64,000 nucleotides of DNA from Haloterrigena alkaliphila (GTDB lineage Archaea; Halobacteriota; Halobacteria; Halobacteriales; Natrialbaceae), in contig NZ_CP071462.1 of the NCBI RefSeq assembly GCF_017352155.2, forward strand, positions 186,001 to 250,000, written 5' to 3'. The notes beneath the pieces were generated by a model. It did no database searches, was not told the DNA's origin, and saw only the letters and a list, made by a program, of their open reading frames with translations. Shown piece by piece: positions 54,542 to 63,013 of this stretch (positions are counted from its first letter, which is position 1; the number at the start of each line of letters is the position of its first letter). Position numbers and translations under genes: made by a program.

Positions 54542-54822
54542 GAGCAGAAATCGGCTGGGGAGGGTGTGGCGACTCACTGTTGCCACGATAGCAGGACACT
54601 TCGCTTCACCCACTTCGTCAGTCGAAGCACCGTTTTTGTCGATCGAAGCGTCGTCCCATCCGCAGTTCTACTGATTGGCTGACTCAACGCATACTTTCCG
54701 GAATAAACGGAGTTAGTATGCCGAATCCGTTCTCTATTCACACGGCCCCAGACGAACGCTGGACGGGTTGCGCTCGAGAAGCGCCCCGCGCCGAAAACAC
54801 GAACCCGCCGTTCGAGGCCCGA

Positions 54823-55884
54823 TTACAGCGGCTCGTCGCCTTCGATGATCCGCTTGGCGCGCGCGGCCAGCGCCGGCACGCGCTCTCGCATCTTCGGGTA
54901 CAGCGGGTTGTCCGCGTTGCCCTCGAGGTGCCGGCGGAAGAACATCTCGCCGAGGCCGGCGAGTTTGTAGACCGCCAGCGTCCGGTAGAACCGCTCGTGC
55001 TCGAACTCGAGGCCGGTCAGCTCCTCCCACCGCTCGACAAGTTCGACGCGGGTGGGGTAGCCCTCGCGCTCCATAAATCGAGTCGCGAGTTCCGGTAGTT
55101 CCGGGTCGGGGTCCTTCGCGTCGCGCCAGTAGGAGAGCATCCAGCCCAGATCGGCCCGCGGGTCGCCCAGGGTCGCCATCTCCCAGTCGAAGACGGCGTT
55201 GAGCGCCGGCGGCGTGCCGGGGGCGAACATGACGTTGTCCAGCTTGTAGTCGCCGTGGACCAGCGAGTGGGGGTGATCCTCGGGCGTGTTCTCCTCGAGC
55301 CAGTCTCCGACCTCGTGGAGGTCGGGCACCTCGCGTTCGTCTTCGGTGACCTCGAACGCCCACGCCAGCTGTTTCCCCCAGCGGTCGACCTGTCGCTGGG
55401 TGTAGCCGGCGGGGCGCCCGAACTCGCCGAGACCGAGTTCCTCGTAGTCCAGCCGGTGGATCTTCGCCAGCGTGTCGACGAGTTCCTCGCCGATCCGCGT
55501 GCGGTGGTCGGGATCGGCGAACCGCTCCGGTTCGTCCTCCCGGAGCACGTCGCCCTCGAGGCGCTCCATCACGTAGAAGTCGCTGCCGATGACGTCGTGG
55601 TCGTCGCAGGCGACCTTGGTCTCGGGGACGGGCACGTCGGTGTCGGCGAGCGCCTTCGTCACCCGGTGTTCCCGGAGGACGTCGTGGGCCGTGTCGGCGG
55701 TCTCGCCCGGCGGCGGTCGGCGAATGACCAGGTTCTCGCCGCCCCAGGTGACGAACAGCGTCTCGTTCGAGTGCCCCTCCTGGTGGCGCTCGATCGCGTA
55801 GTCGTCGACGTCCCCGAGGTGCTCCTCGAGGTAGTCGACCAGGTTCTCTTCGTCGACGAGTCGGTCGTAGTACTCGTCGCTCAT
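54823..55884 (-). CDS. ACAD10/11-type phosphotransferase family protein
   Basis: A 353-residue protein of the aminoglycoside phosphotransferase/choline kinase fold. HGDYKLDNVM and DWEMATLGDPRADLGW are the catalytic and metal-binding motifs of the family. These kinases, often next to acyl-CoA dehydrogenases, phosphorylate 4-hydroxyacyl-CoA in fatty-acid degradation (human ACAD10/11). The fused beta-oxidation gene and PaaI thioesterase in the same region fit such a role, though no acyl-CoA dehydrogenase is adjacent. Upstream is an AGTTTC dyad. Confidence 0.9.
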   Translation of the reverse strand: MSDEYYDRLVDEENLVDYLEEHLGDVDDYAIERHQEGHSNETLFVTWGGENLVIRRPPPGETADTAHDVLREHRVTKALADTDVPVPETKVACDDHDVIGSDFYVMERLEGDVLREDEPERFADPDHRTRIGEELVDTLAKIHRLDYEELGLGEFGRPAGYTQRQVDRWGKQLAWAFEVTEDEREVPDLHEVGDWLEENTPEDHPHSLVHGDYKLDNVMFAPGTPPALNAVFDWEMATLGDPRADLGWMLSYWRDAKDPDPELPELATRFMEREGYPTRVELVERWEELTGLEFEHERFYRTLAVYKLAGLGEMFFRRHLEGNADNPLYPKMRERVPALAARAKRIIEGDEPL

Positions 55885-55981
55885 GGGTTGCTGAGGGGTT
55901 GTGATGCGGTGAACTCCGTCGGATCGCGATGCGTGCTCGGCATGTGTGTACGGTACTAACGCGTCTCCCCTTTACGAAAAT

Positions 55982-56004
55982 AGTTTCGCTGGAAACTCTT
56001 TTTT
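55982..56004 (+). terminator. dyad with T-run
   Basis: AGTTTC, loop GCTG, GAAACT, then C and six T on the plus strand, the form of an intrinsic terminator. But no plus-strand gene precedes it, so it may instead be an operator of the divergent phosphotransferase gene about 100 bp to the left. Confidence 0.4.
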
Positions 56005-56334
56005 ACATTGTTTCCGTGATGAGAGTTACCAGTCCGCTCGATCCCGCCGCTGTCGTGCGATCTGTTGGGGCCGTCCCTCGGGAGTCGTCGCGTCAGTCGG
56101 GCCCCGCAGTCGGAGTCGTCGGGGCCGCGTCCTGTTAGACGACGCCCGCCGCGAGAGCGTCTCGGCGCTCGAGGAACCCGGCATCCAGAACGAAAGAATC
56201 GTGAGCACCGGCCCCGTCGCTCCGGACAAGACGTGACAACAGTAGTGATAGTCCCGGCCGTCCGGATGCCACGTGGGGCAAGCGCCGCCGCCGGCGCCGG
56301 CCGTCACGACCGCCGGGCGACGACCGACCGATCT

Positions 56335-56382
56335 GCGACCGACCGAGGCAAGCGAGGACTAGCGACCGACCGAGGCGAGCGA
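56335..56382 (+). repeat. 27-bp tandem repeat upstream of flippase-like gene
   Basis: GCGACCGACCGAGGCAAGCGA at 56335 and GCGACCGACCGAGGCGAGCGA at 56362: 27-bp spacing, one difference, with a further partial copy to the left (GCGACGACCGACCG). Noncoding. Confidence 0.7.
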
Positions 56383-56450
56383 CGACCGCCGATCGGCCGC
56401 TCGCCGTCCAGCGAGCGAGAACCGACGCCGAGCGCCCGCATCGAATCGTA

Positions 56451-57476
56451 ATGGCCGACCGCCATCGAACACTGTGGCTCGCCTCGCGGTCGCAACTGCT
56501 TCGCATCGGCGCCGGCTTCGCCGTCGCGGTCACCCTGTTAGCGGTGCTGGCCGCCGGAACCGGCCTCGCGGAGCTCCGGGCGACGCTCGCGACCGCGCGC
56601 CTCGAGTGGCTCGTCCTCGCCTGCTGCTCGACGGTGTGCTGTTTCGCGGCCTGGACCCGGGGCTGGCAGCTCGTGCTCGGCATCGCCGACGTCGAGGCGC
56701 CGTTTCCGCGGCTGTACGTGACCTACGTGACGGCGATGTTCGCCAACGCCGTGACGCCGATGGGCCAGGCCGGCGGCGAGCCGTTCATCGCCTACGTGCT
56801 CTCGCGGGACACGGGTGCGAGCTACGAGGAGAGTCTCGCCAGCGTCGTCACCGGGGATCTGCTGAACCTGATCGCGTCGTTCAGTCTGGCGACGACCAGC
56901 CTCGCCCTGCTCGTCTGGCGGGTCGATCTGCCCGACTCGATCGAGCCGCTGGCCGGCGCAGTTCCAGTCGTCGCCCTCTGCGTGCTCGTCGGCACGCTGG
57001 TCGGGTGGCGGTACCAGATCGCCTTCGGGCGATCCCTCGAGCGCCTCGTGGCGCCGATCGTTCGGCGGCTCCCCGTCGTGACGCTCGAGGGCCTGCGAGA
57101 ACGACTTTTCGACCTGCGCGCGGCGTTCGGGCGGATCGCCGACGAGCCGCGGCTGCTGGCCAGCGTGCTCGGCTACTCCTATCTCGGCTGGGTGCTGTAC
57201 GTCCTGCCGCTGTACTTCGCGGGCCGCGCGTTCGGCGTCGCCATCGACCCGCTGGTCCTCTTTATTGCCGTCTCGGCCAGCATGCTCGCGGGCTACGTCC
57301 CGTCGCCGGGCGGCCTCGGCGGCGTCGAGGCCGCGCTGACCGGTCTGTTGGTCGCACTGGTGGCCGTCAGCTCCGCCGAAGCCTACGCAATCACCCTGAC
57401 CTACCGCGTCGCGACGTACTGGCTCGTCATCGCGGGGGGCGGTCTCGCGGCGCTCGCGGTGCTGCGTCGAGAATAG
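56451..57476 (+). CDS. flippase-like integral membrane protein (LPG synthase TM/UPF0104)
   Basis: A 341-residue membrane protein with about eight hydrophobic segments and the signature VPSPGGLGGVEAALTGL near residues 282-298, characteristic of the lysylphosphatidylglycerol synthetase membrane domain/UPF0104 family. Archaeal members are thought to flip lipids or polyprenyl-linked sugars. The short upstream charged N-terminus and GGG...RREE ends face the cytoplasm by charge. Convergent with the HAD hydrolase gene. Confidence 0.9.
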   Translation: MADRHRTLWLASRSQLLRIGAGFAVAVTLLAVLAAGTGLAELRATLATARLEWLVLACCSTVCCFAAWTRGWQLVLGIADVEAPFPRLYVTYVTAMFANAVTPMGQAGGEPFIAYVLSRDTGASYEESLASVVTGDLLNLIASFSLATTSLALLVWRVDLPDSIEPLAGAVPVVALCVLVGTLVGWRYQIAFGRSLERLVAPIVRRLPVVTLEGLRERLFDLRAAFGRIADEPRLLASVLGYSYLGWVLYVLPLYFAGRAFGVAIDPLVLFIAVSASMLAGYVPSPGGLGGVEAALTGLLVALVAVSSAEAYAITLTYRVATYWLVIAGGGLAALAVLRRE

Positions 57477-57497
57477 TCCGGCGCCGGCCCGCGACCG

Positions 57498-58217
57498 CTA
57501 CTCCTCGTCGACGATCTCGAGCACTTCCTCGAGCGACTCGATCCGATACGAGACGGCCGGCCCGTCCTCGGCGCCGAAGGCGACGCCGTGCAGCCCCATC
57601 TCGTCGGCGCCCTTCACGTCGTGGTCGTACCGGTCGCCGATCATCAGCGAGCGCTCGGGGGCGACGCCGGCCTTCTCGAGGGCGGTCTCGAACATCGCGG
57701 GATCGGGTTTGGTCCGGCCGACCTCCTCCGAGGTGGTGATCGAGTCGAAGTGCTCGCGGACGCCGAACGCCTCGAGCATCTCCTTGCCGGCCGCGTCGTC
57801 GACGTCGCTGATGACGCCGACGTGGAGGTCCCGCTCGGCGAGCGCCGCGATGGTCTCGGGCGCGCCCGGCTCGGGTTCGACGGACGAATTGACGATCTCT
57901 TCGAACTCGGGTTCCCACTGCTCGCGCGGGAGGTCGTCACCGACGATGGCCTCGACGCCTTTCGCGTACCCCTCGCGGGCCGATCGGAACGCCGTGCCGT
58001 CGCGCTCGCGGAAGTAGTCCCCGACGGCCGTCCGCCAGACGTCGATGGCCTCCTCGACGCTCATCTCGAGGCCCTGTTCCTCGACCAGCCCTTCGACGAA
58101 CGCCGCGTGGGCGCCCTGCACCGACTCGAGTTCGAGGACGACGCCGCCGATGTCCCAGAAGACGGCCTCCCACTCGGTGGCGTCGGAGGCGTCCGCTCCT
58201 CGATCTCGCTCGCTCAT
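57498..58217 (-). CDS. HAD-superfamily hydrolase
   Basis: A 239-residue HAD phosphatase-like enzyme. FWDIGGVVLE (motif I; first Asp as nucleophile, with Gly in place of the second Asp), VISDVDDAAGK (motif II) and GRTKPDPAMF plus GDRYDHDVKGA (motifs III and IV) are clear. The replaced acid/base Asp resembles the epoxide-hydrolase N-domain or haloacid-like members, so the reaction may be dephosphorylation or dehalogenation. The ATG overlaps the stop codon of the lactate oxidase-like gene (ATGA), so it is the second gene of that operon. Confidence 0.9.
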   Translation of the reverse strand: MSERDRGADASDATEWEAVFWDIGGVVLELESVQGAHAAFVEGLVEEQGLEMSVEEAIDVWRTAVGDYFRERDGTAFRSAREGYAKGVEAIVGDDLPREQWEPEFEEIVNSSVEPEPGAPETIAALAERDLHVGVISDVDDAAGKEMLEAFGVREHFDSITTSEEVGRTKPDPAMFETALEKAGVAPERSLMIGDRYDHDVKGADEMGLHGVAFGAEDGPAVSYRIESLEEVLEIVDEE

Positions 58218-59455
58218 CGCTCTGCCCTCCGCAGTTTCGAGCGATCGACCTCGTCGACGCTCGCACACCCCGAGAGCCCCACCGTCAGGTCGACGTCGGC
58301 CAGCAGGTTCGCGAGGACCGCGCGGACGCCGTCCTCGCCGCCGATACCGAGTCCCAGCGCGTAGGGGCGGCCCAGCAGGACCGCGTCGGCACCCAGTGCG
58401 ACCGCCCGAAAGACGTCGCTCCCGCGGCGGATGCCGCTGTCGAAGAGCACGGGAAACGCTGCGTCGGCGTCGGTGGCGTCGTCGACCGCGTCGACCACGT
58501 CGGGCAGCGCGTCGAGGGCCGGAATCGCGCCGTCGACCTGTCGGCCGCCGTGGTTCGAGACGATCAGCCCGTCGACGCCCCGATCGACCGCCTCGCGGGC
58601 GTCGTCCGGGTGGAGCACGCCCTTGAGGAGGATCGGCAGGTCGGTCTGCTCGCGGAGCCACTCGAGGTCGTCCCACGTCAGCGAGGCGTCGCCGAAGCAC
58701 TGCTTCCACGAGAGGATCGCCGCCTCGGGGTCGTCCTCCGGATCGGCCTCGAGTCGGTCCCGGAACGCGGGGTCCGCGAAGTAGTTCTGCAGGCCCTGCG
58801 TCTCGAGGAACGGCAGGTAACCGAGTTCGATGTCGCGCTCGCGCCACCCCATCTTCGGCGTGTCGAGGGTGACCACGACGGCCTCGTAGCCCGCGTCTTC
58901 GGCGCGCTGGAGGAAGCTCGCGGCGACGTCCCGGTCGGCGCTCCAGTAGAGCTGGAACCAGCCGGGGCTGTCGCCGAGTTCGTCCGCGACGTCCTCGAAC
59001 GTGTGCGAGGAGACGGAACTGAGGATCATCGGCACCTCGAACTCGCTCGCGGCGCGGGCGACGGCGAGTTCGGCCTCGTCGTGGAGGATCTCCTGCACGC
59101 CGATCGGCGCGAGCAGGACGGGCGCGGGGTACTCGTTGCCGAAGAGTTCGACCGAGAGATCGCGGCTCGAGACGTCCCGCATCATCCGCGGCACGATCTG
59201 CCACTTCTCGAAGGCCCGGTCGTTCGCTTCGACCGTCGACTCGGAGCCGGCGCCGCCGGCGACGTAGGCGAAGGCCTCCGCGTCGAGTTCCTCGCGGGCG
59301 CGTTCGACGAGGTCCTCGTAGGAGACGGGGAACTCGGGGAGTTCGTCCTCGAGCATCCCGCGCATGTAGACCTCCTGCTGGCGGTTCGGCCCGTACTCGG
59401 GGGTGGTTCGGGGCGCGTCGTCCGACGGATCGGGCTGTGGCGTATCGTCTGTCAT
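58214..59455 (-). CDS. FMN-dependent alpha-hydroxy acid oxidase/dehydrogenase
   Basis: A 413-residue (beta/alpha)8 flavoprotein of the lactate oxidase/glycolate oxidase group. SNHGGRQVDG near residue 290 carries the catalytic His and FMN-binding Arg, and DSGIRRGSDVFRAVALGADAVLLGRPY is the phosphate-binding region. It oxidises L-2-hydroxy acids such as lactate to 2-oxo acids; electrons go to O2 or the respiratory chain depending on the subtype. It overlaps the HAD gene. Ten-bp repeats occupy the 95 bp before the start codon. A LarA-type lactate racemase lies in the same 5-kb region. Confidence 0.92.
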   Translation of the reverse strand: MTDDTPQPDPSDDAPRTTPEYGPNRQQEVYMRGMLEDELPEFPVSYEDLVERAREELDAEAFAYVAGGAGSESTVEANDRAFEKWQIVPRMMRDVSSRDLSVELFGNEYPAPVLLAPIGVQEILHDEAELAVARAASEFEVPMILSSVSSHTFEDVADELGDSPGWFQLYWSADRDVAASFLQRAEDAGYEAVVVTLDTPKMGWRERDIELGYLPFLETQGLQNYFADPAFRDRLEADPEDDPEAAILSWKQCFGDASLTWDDLEWLREQTDLPILLKGVLHPDDAREAVDRGVDGLIVSNHGGRQVDGAIPALDALPDVVDAVDDATDADAAFPVLFDSGIRRGSDVFRAVALGADAVLLGRPYALGLGIGGEDGVRAVLANLLADVDLTVGLSGCASVDEVDRSKLRRAER

Positions 59456-59470
59456 GGGTCGTCCTGTGGA

Positions 59471-59550
59471 GTAGTGTCGTCGATCGCTGTCGATCGCTGT
59501 CGATCGTCGTCGATCGTCGTGGTTCGGCGTGGTTTAGCGTGGATCGACGG
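59471..59550 (-). repeat. eight 10-bp phased repeats before the lactate oxidase-like gene
   Basis: Consecutive decamers at 59471, 59481, 59491, 59501, 59511, 59521, 59531 and 59541: GTAGTGTCGT, CGATCGCTGT (twice), CGATCGTCGT (twice), GGTTCGGCGT, GGTTTAGCGT, GGATCGACGG. The period equals one DNA turn. They lie 16-95 bp upstream of the start codon, over the expected promoter. Confidence 0.85.
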
Positions 59551-59733
59551 TACCGAGCCGTCACTGCGTAGATCCGGGCCCGGCCCGCCGTCGGCTGCGT
59601 GTCTGTGCCAGCGATTGCCACTCACTTAACGATACGGTATACGGTGGCGATACCCACCTTTATTAACAATTGCTCCATATGTGCGACTGGATCTAACAAT
59701 GGAAACGCCACAGCGGTTTACGGGTGTTCGCGG

Positions 59734-60510
59734 ATGAGTACCGACCAGTTCAGCGTCGACGGCGACGTCGCCATCGTCACCGGGTCCTCGAGCGGCATCG
59801 GCCGGGGAATCGCGGAACGCTTCGCCGAAGACGGCGTCGACGTCGTCGTCTGTTCCCGAGAGCAGGAGAACGTCGACCCCGTCGCCGAGGAGATCAACGA
59901 GGGAGACGCGCCCGGCGAGGCGCTGGCCGTCGAGTGCGACGTGACCGACCGCGAGGCCGTCGAGGCGCTGGTCGAGGCCACCGTCGAGGGGTTCGGCGGG
60001 CTGGACGTGCTGGTCAACAACGCCGGCGCCTCCTTCATGGCCCAGTTCGACGAGATTTCGGAGAACGGCTGGAAGACCATCGTCGACATCAACCTCCACG
60101 GCACCTACCACTGCACCCACGCCGCCGCGGAGCACCTCAAGGACGGCGGCGGCACGGTCGTCAACTTCGCCAGCGTGGCGGGTCAGCGCGGCTCGCCGCT
60201 GATGAGCCCCTACGGCGCCGCCAAGGCGGCGGTCATCAACCTCACGACGACGCTCTCCTACGAGTGGGCCGAACACGACGTCCGCGTCAACTGCATCGCG
60301 CCCGGCTTCGTCGCCACGCCGGGCGTCGAGAGCCAGATGGGCGTCTCCGCGGACAACATCGACCGGGAGGAGGTCGCCCGCCGGATCGGCACCGTCGACG
60401 AGATCGCCGACGTCACGCAGTTCCTCGCGAGTCCGGCCTCGTCGTACCTCGTCGGGGAGACGATCACGGCGCAGGGCGTCCCGCAGATCAGCGAAGAGCA
60501 CGACGTCTAA
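59734..60510 (+). CDS. short-chain dehydrogenase/reductase (SDR)
   Basis: A 258-residue classical SDR starting MSTDQFSVDGDV. TGSSSGIG (residues 16-23) binds the cofactor, NNAG is at 95-98, and the catalytic Ser147, Tyr160 and Lys164 are in SVAGQ/SPYGAAK. It oxidises or reduces a hydroxyl/keto group with NAD(P); glucose dehydrogenase-like and fatty-acid-type substrates are both possible. It is divergent from the lactate oxidase-like gene across a 278-bp repeat-bearing spacer. Confidence 0.93.
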   Translation: MSTDQFSVDGDVAIVTGSSSGIGRGIAERFAEDGVDVVVCSREQENVDPVAEEINEGDAPGEALAVECDVTDREAVEALVEATVEGFGGLDVLVNNAGASFMAQFDEISENGWKTIVDINLHGTYHCTHAAAEHLKDGGGTVVNFASVAGQRGSPLMSPYGAAKAAVINLTTTLSYEWAEHDVRVNCIAPGFVATPGVESQMGVSADNIDREEVARRIGTVDEIADVTQFLASPASSYLVGETITAQGVPQISEEHDV

Positions 60511-60704
60511 GCGTCGTTCGTCGCCTCCGTCGACGCATCGTTGGCCGTGCGTGCCGGAGAATCGACTCACCGAGCGCTTCGCGTGTTCTCTTCACTGAAC
60601 TGCGAGTCCGGCGTCCCCTCGAGTCCGCACGCCAGAGTAAACCCGAGTTCTCACGTCACCGATTCCCATACACCCAAAAGGCCGGCGATTCTCTGTGAAC
60701 AACG

Positions 60705-61706
60705 ATGACAGACAGAGACGTTCACCTGCCGGTGGCGGCACAGCCGACGATCGACTCGATCGCCGAGTACGCCCAGCGCGCCGAGGAGGGCGGCTACGAC
60801 TGCGCGTGGCTCCCCGAGACGTGGGGACGAGACGGCGTCACCGTCCTGACGGCGATGGCCGAACGCACCGATTCGATCGATATCGGCTCGAGCATCCTCA
60901 ACACCTACTCGCGCTCGCCGGCCCTGCTCGGCCAGACGGCGGCGACGCTCCAGGAGGTCTCCGAGGGTCGGTTCCGACTCGGCCTCGGCCCGAGCGGCCC
61001 CGTCGTGATCGAGAACTGGCACGGGATGGAGTACGGGAATCCGCTTCGACGGACCCGCGAGACCGTCGATATCGTCCGAGAGGTGCTCTCGGGCGAGACC
61101 GTCGACTACGACGGCGACGACTTCGACCTGTCCGGTTTCCGCCTGCGCTGTGAGCCGCCGGAGACGCAGCCGCCGATCGAAGTCACCGGCATGGGCCCCA
61201 AGGCCGTCGAACTCGCGGGCCGGTTCGCCGACGGCTGGCACGGCATCATGCTCACCCCCGAGGGGACGAAAGACCGCATCGAAGACATCGAGCGCGGCGC
61301 CGAACTCGGCGACCGCGACCCGTCGGAGGTGCAGGTCACCGCCGGCGTCACCTGCTGCGCCCTCGAGGACGCCGAGCGCGCCCGCGAACTCACCCGCCAG
61401 CACCTCGCCTTCTACGTCGGCGGGATGGGCACGTTCTACCGCGATGCGCTGGAGCGACAGGGCTACGACGAGGCCGTAGACGTCCACGAAGCCTGGCAGG
61501 ACGGCGACCGCGAGCGAGCCATCCAGATCGTCGACGAGGACATCCTCGAGGACCTCTGCGCGTTCGGCGATCCCGAGACCGCACGCGAGAAACTCGAGCG
61601 CTACGAGGCCGTCGACGGCATCGACGCCGTCGCGGTCAGCTTCCCGCGGGGCGCCGACGAGAACGAGATCCGACAGACGATGGACGCGATGGCGCCGGAC
61701 GCCTGA
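60705..61706 (+). CDS. F420-dependent LLM-class oxidoreductase
   Basis: A 333-residue luciferase-like TIM-barrel protein (MTDRDVHLPVAAQPT). The internal SSILNTYSRSPALLGQTAATLQEVSEGRFRLGLG region is typical of the archaeal F420-dependent LLM oxidoreductases (TIGR04024-like). The substrate is unknown; related enzymes reduce alcohol/ketone or imine groups with coenzyme F420. Monocistronic, about 190 bp after the SDR gene. Confidence 0.92.
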   Translation: MTDRDVHLPVAAQPTIDSIAEYAQRAEEGGYDCAWLPETWGRDGVTVLTAMAERTDSIDIGSSILNTYSRSPALLGQTAATLQEVSEGRFRLGLGPSGPVVIENWHGMEYGNPLRRTRETVDIVREVLSGETVDYDGDDFDLSGFRLRCEPPETQPPIEVTGMGPKAVELAGRFADGWHGIMLTPEGTKDRIEDIERGAELGDRDPSEVQVTAGVTCCALEDAERARELTRQHLAFYVGGMGTFYRDALERQGYDEAVDVHEAWQDGDRERAIQIVDEDILEDLCAFGDPETAREKLERYEAVDGIDAVAVSFPRGADENEIRQTMDAMAPDA

Positions 61707-61775
61707 TCGAGGCGCCCGCTCCGTCGAACTGCTTCCTTCGACAGCTACAAACCGCGGATCCACGGAGTTCGTGGT

Positions 61776-62759
61776 ATGCCCGGCAAAGTGAGTCCGGACG
61801 ACCTGCTCGCGCACGTCTTCGAGCGCACGGGAACGGCCGCCGACGAGACGGTCCTGCAGGGGCCCGCCGACGGCGAGGACGCCGCCGCCATCGCCCCGTT
61901 CGGCGGCGACGAGACGCTCGTCGTCAGCTCCGACCCCATCTCGCTGGCCGCCGAGGGGGTCGGGACGCTCGCCGTCCCGGTCGCCTGCAACGACGTCGCC
62001 GCCTCCGGCGCCGACCCGCGCTGGCTGACGGTCGTCATCATGCTCCCAGACGAGGAGACGGACCTCGAGGCGATCACCCGAGACCTCGACGCGGCCGCGC
62101 GCGACGTCGGCGCGACGATCGTCGGCGGCCACTCGGAGTACGTCGACCAGCTCGAGCGCCCCCTTCTCTCGCTGACCGCGATGGGGGCCGCCGACTCGTT
62201 CGTCCCCACCGGCGGCGCCGAACCCGGCGACAGCGTCGTGCTCACGAAGGCGGCGGGACTCGAGGGAACCGCGATCCTCGCGACCGACTTCGGCGACGTC
62301 TTCGCGGTCGACGACGCGGTCCGCGAGCGCGCCGAGGCGTTCGTCGACGAGATCAGCGTCGTCCCCGACGCCCGGATCGTCCGCGAGTACGCGACCGCGA
62401 TGCACGATCCGACGGAGGGCGGCGTCGCGGCCGGCCTGTTAGAGATCGCCCGCGCCTCCGGCGTCCGACTCGCCGTCGACCGCGAGGCCGTGCCGATCCG
62501 CGAGGAGACCCGGCGGCTCTGCGAGGCCGCCGGCGTGGATCCGCTGCGGATCTTCGGCTCCGGGGCGCTGCTAGCGACCGTTCCCGGCGACGCGGTCGAG
62601 GACTGCCTCGCGGCGCTCGCTGACGCGGGACTCGAGTGCGCCGAGATCGGGACGGTCGAGGCGGGCGACCCCGCGCTCGTGCTCGGCGGCGAGTCGATCA
62701 CGGAGCCGATCGAGGACGATCTGTACCCTCTCTGGGAGCGGGCCGACGGCGAGGCGTGA
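61776..62759 (+). CDS. AIR synthase-related protein, HypE-like
   Basis: A 327-residue protein of the PurM/AIR synthase fold. ADGEDAAAI and VACNDVAASGADPRW are the ATP/metal-binding segments; MHDPTEGGVAAGLLEIARAS near residue 210 is the second conserved region shared with HypE. HypE proteins convert a carbamoyl group to cyanide for NiFe hydrogenase; no hydrogenase genes are near, so in haloarchaea the protein likely phosphorylates or dehydrates another metabolite. The C-terminal Cys motif of true HypE is absent. Confidence 0.85.
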   Translation: MPGKVSPDDLLAHVFERTGTAADETVLQGPADGEDAAAIAPFGGDETLVVSSDPISLAAEGVGTLAVPVACNDVAASGADPRWLTVVIMLPDEETDLEAITRDLDAAARDVGATIVGGHSEYVDQLERPLLSLTAMGAADSFVPTGGAEPGDSVVLTKAAGLEGTAILATDFGDVFAVDDAVRERAEAFVDEISVVPDARIVREYATAMHDPTEGGVAAGLLEIARASGVRLAVDREAVPIREETRRLCEAAGVDPLRIFGSGALLATVPGDAVEDCLAALADAGLECAEIGTVEAGDPALVLGGESITEPIEDDLYPLWERADGEA

Positions 62760-62832
62760 CGAGCCGTCGGACGCGGCCGCGAGGGCGGATCGCGGCGGAC
62801 CGTCGGCACACCGGGATCAGACCGTACCGTGC

Positions 62833-62998
62833 GAGCGGATCGTCGAGCGCCATGGCGTCCGGCCGAACATCGTTGAGGCCGGGCTCGACAGACGAGCGAA
62901 GCGAGTCTGTCGGCGGCGAGATCACCGTCGACTCCGAACCCGGCGACGGAACGACGTTTGTCGTTACGCTGCCCGCGGCCGACGATCGGACGGCGTGA
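62833..62998 (+). pseudogene. remnant of a histidine kinase ATPase domain
   Basis: GERIVERHG (62833-62856 region) and GGEITVDSEPGDGTTFVVTLPA (62912 to stop at 62998) are the last helix and strands of a HATPase_c domain. They are in different frames and are separated by about 58 extra bases that contain the hairpin CGACAGAC/GTCTGTCG (62886-62912). The rest of the kinase is missing, so this is a relic with an insertion between HG and GE. Confidence 0.65.
62886..62912 (+). repeat. 8-bp hairpin inside the kinase relic
   Basis: CGACAGAC ... GTCTGTCG around an eleven-base loop GAGCGAAGCGA. It is part of the 58-bp stretch that interrupts the HATPase relic. Confidence 0.55.
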
Positions 62999-63013
62999 GA
63001 ATCCAGTTCAGCG

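Larger units (their letters stand above)
54350..54600 (+). repeat. third copy of the dispersed repeat, with a hairpin insertion
   Basis: Blocks shared with 11849-11985 are GCGGTGGCG, GCGAGGGATGAGCGAGTG, AATCGGCTGGGGAGG and TGTTGCCA. Between the second and third blocks this copy carries about 105 extra bases (54440-54546) made almost entirely of hairpins, absent from the copy at 11.9 kb. The stretch 54232-54822 has no convincing gene besides this. Confidence 0.75.
55885..56450. other. 566-bp spacer with dyad, T-run and 27-bp repeats
   Basis: It holds a perfect dyad AGTTTC-GCTG-GAAACT (55982-55997) followed by six T (55999-56004), and near the flippase gene a 27-bp tandem repeat (GCGACCGACCGAGG at 56335 and 56362). 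A+T-rich stretches around 55965-56025 could be promoter elements of the phosphotransferase gene. No gene seen. Confidence 0.6.

Noticed and set aside
59471-59550. Possible CRISPR-like array from short repeats
   Set aside because: Units are 10 bp, contiguous and without spacers; no cas genes nearby. The same applies to the 20- and 27-bp tandem repeats.
57498-59621. Single long frame that joins the HAD gene to upstream sequence
   Set aside because: The upstream half is a shadow of the FMN oxidase-like gene; ATGA overlap and the HAD motif order place the HAD start at 58217.
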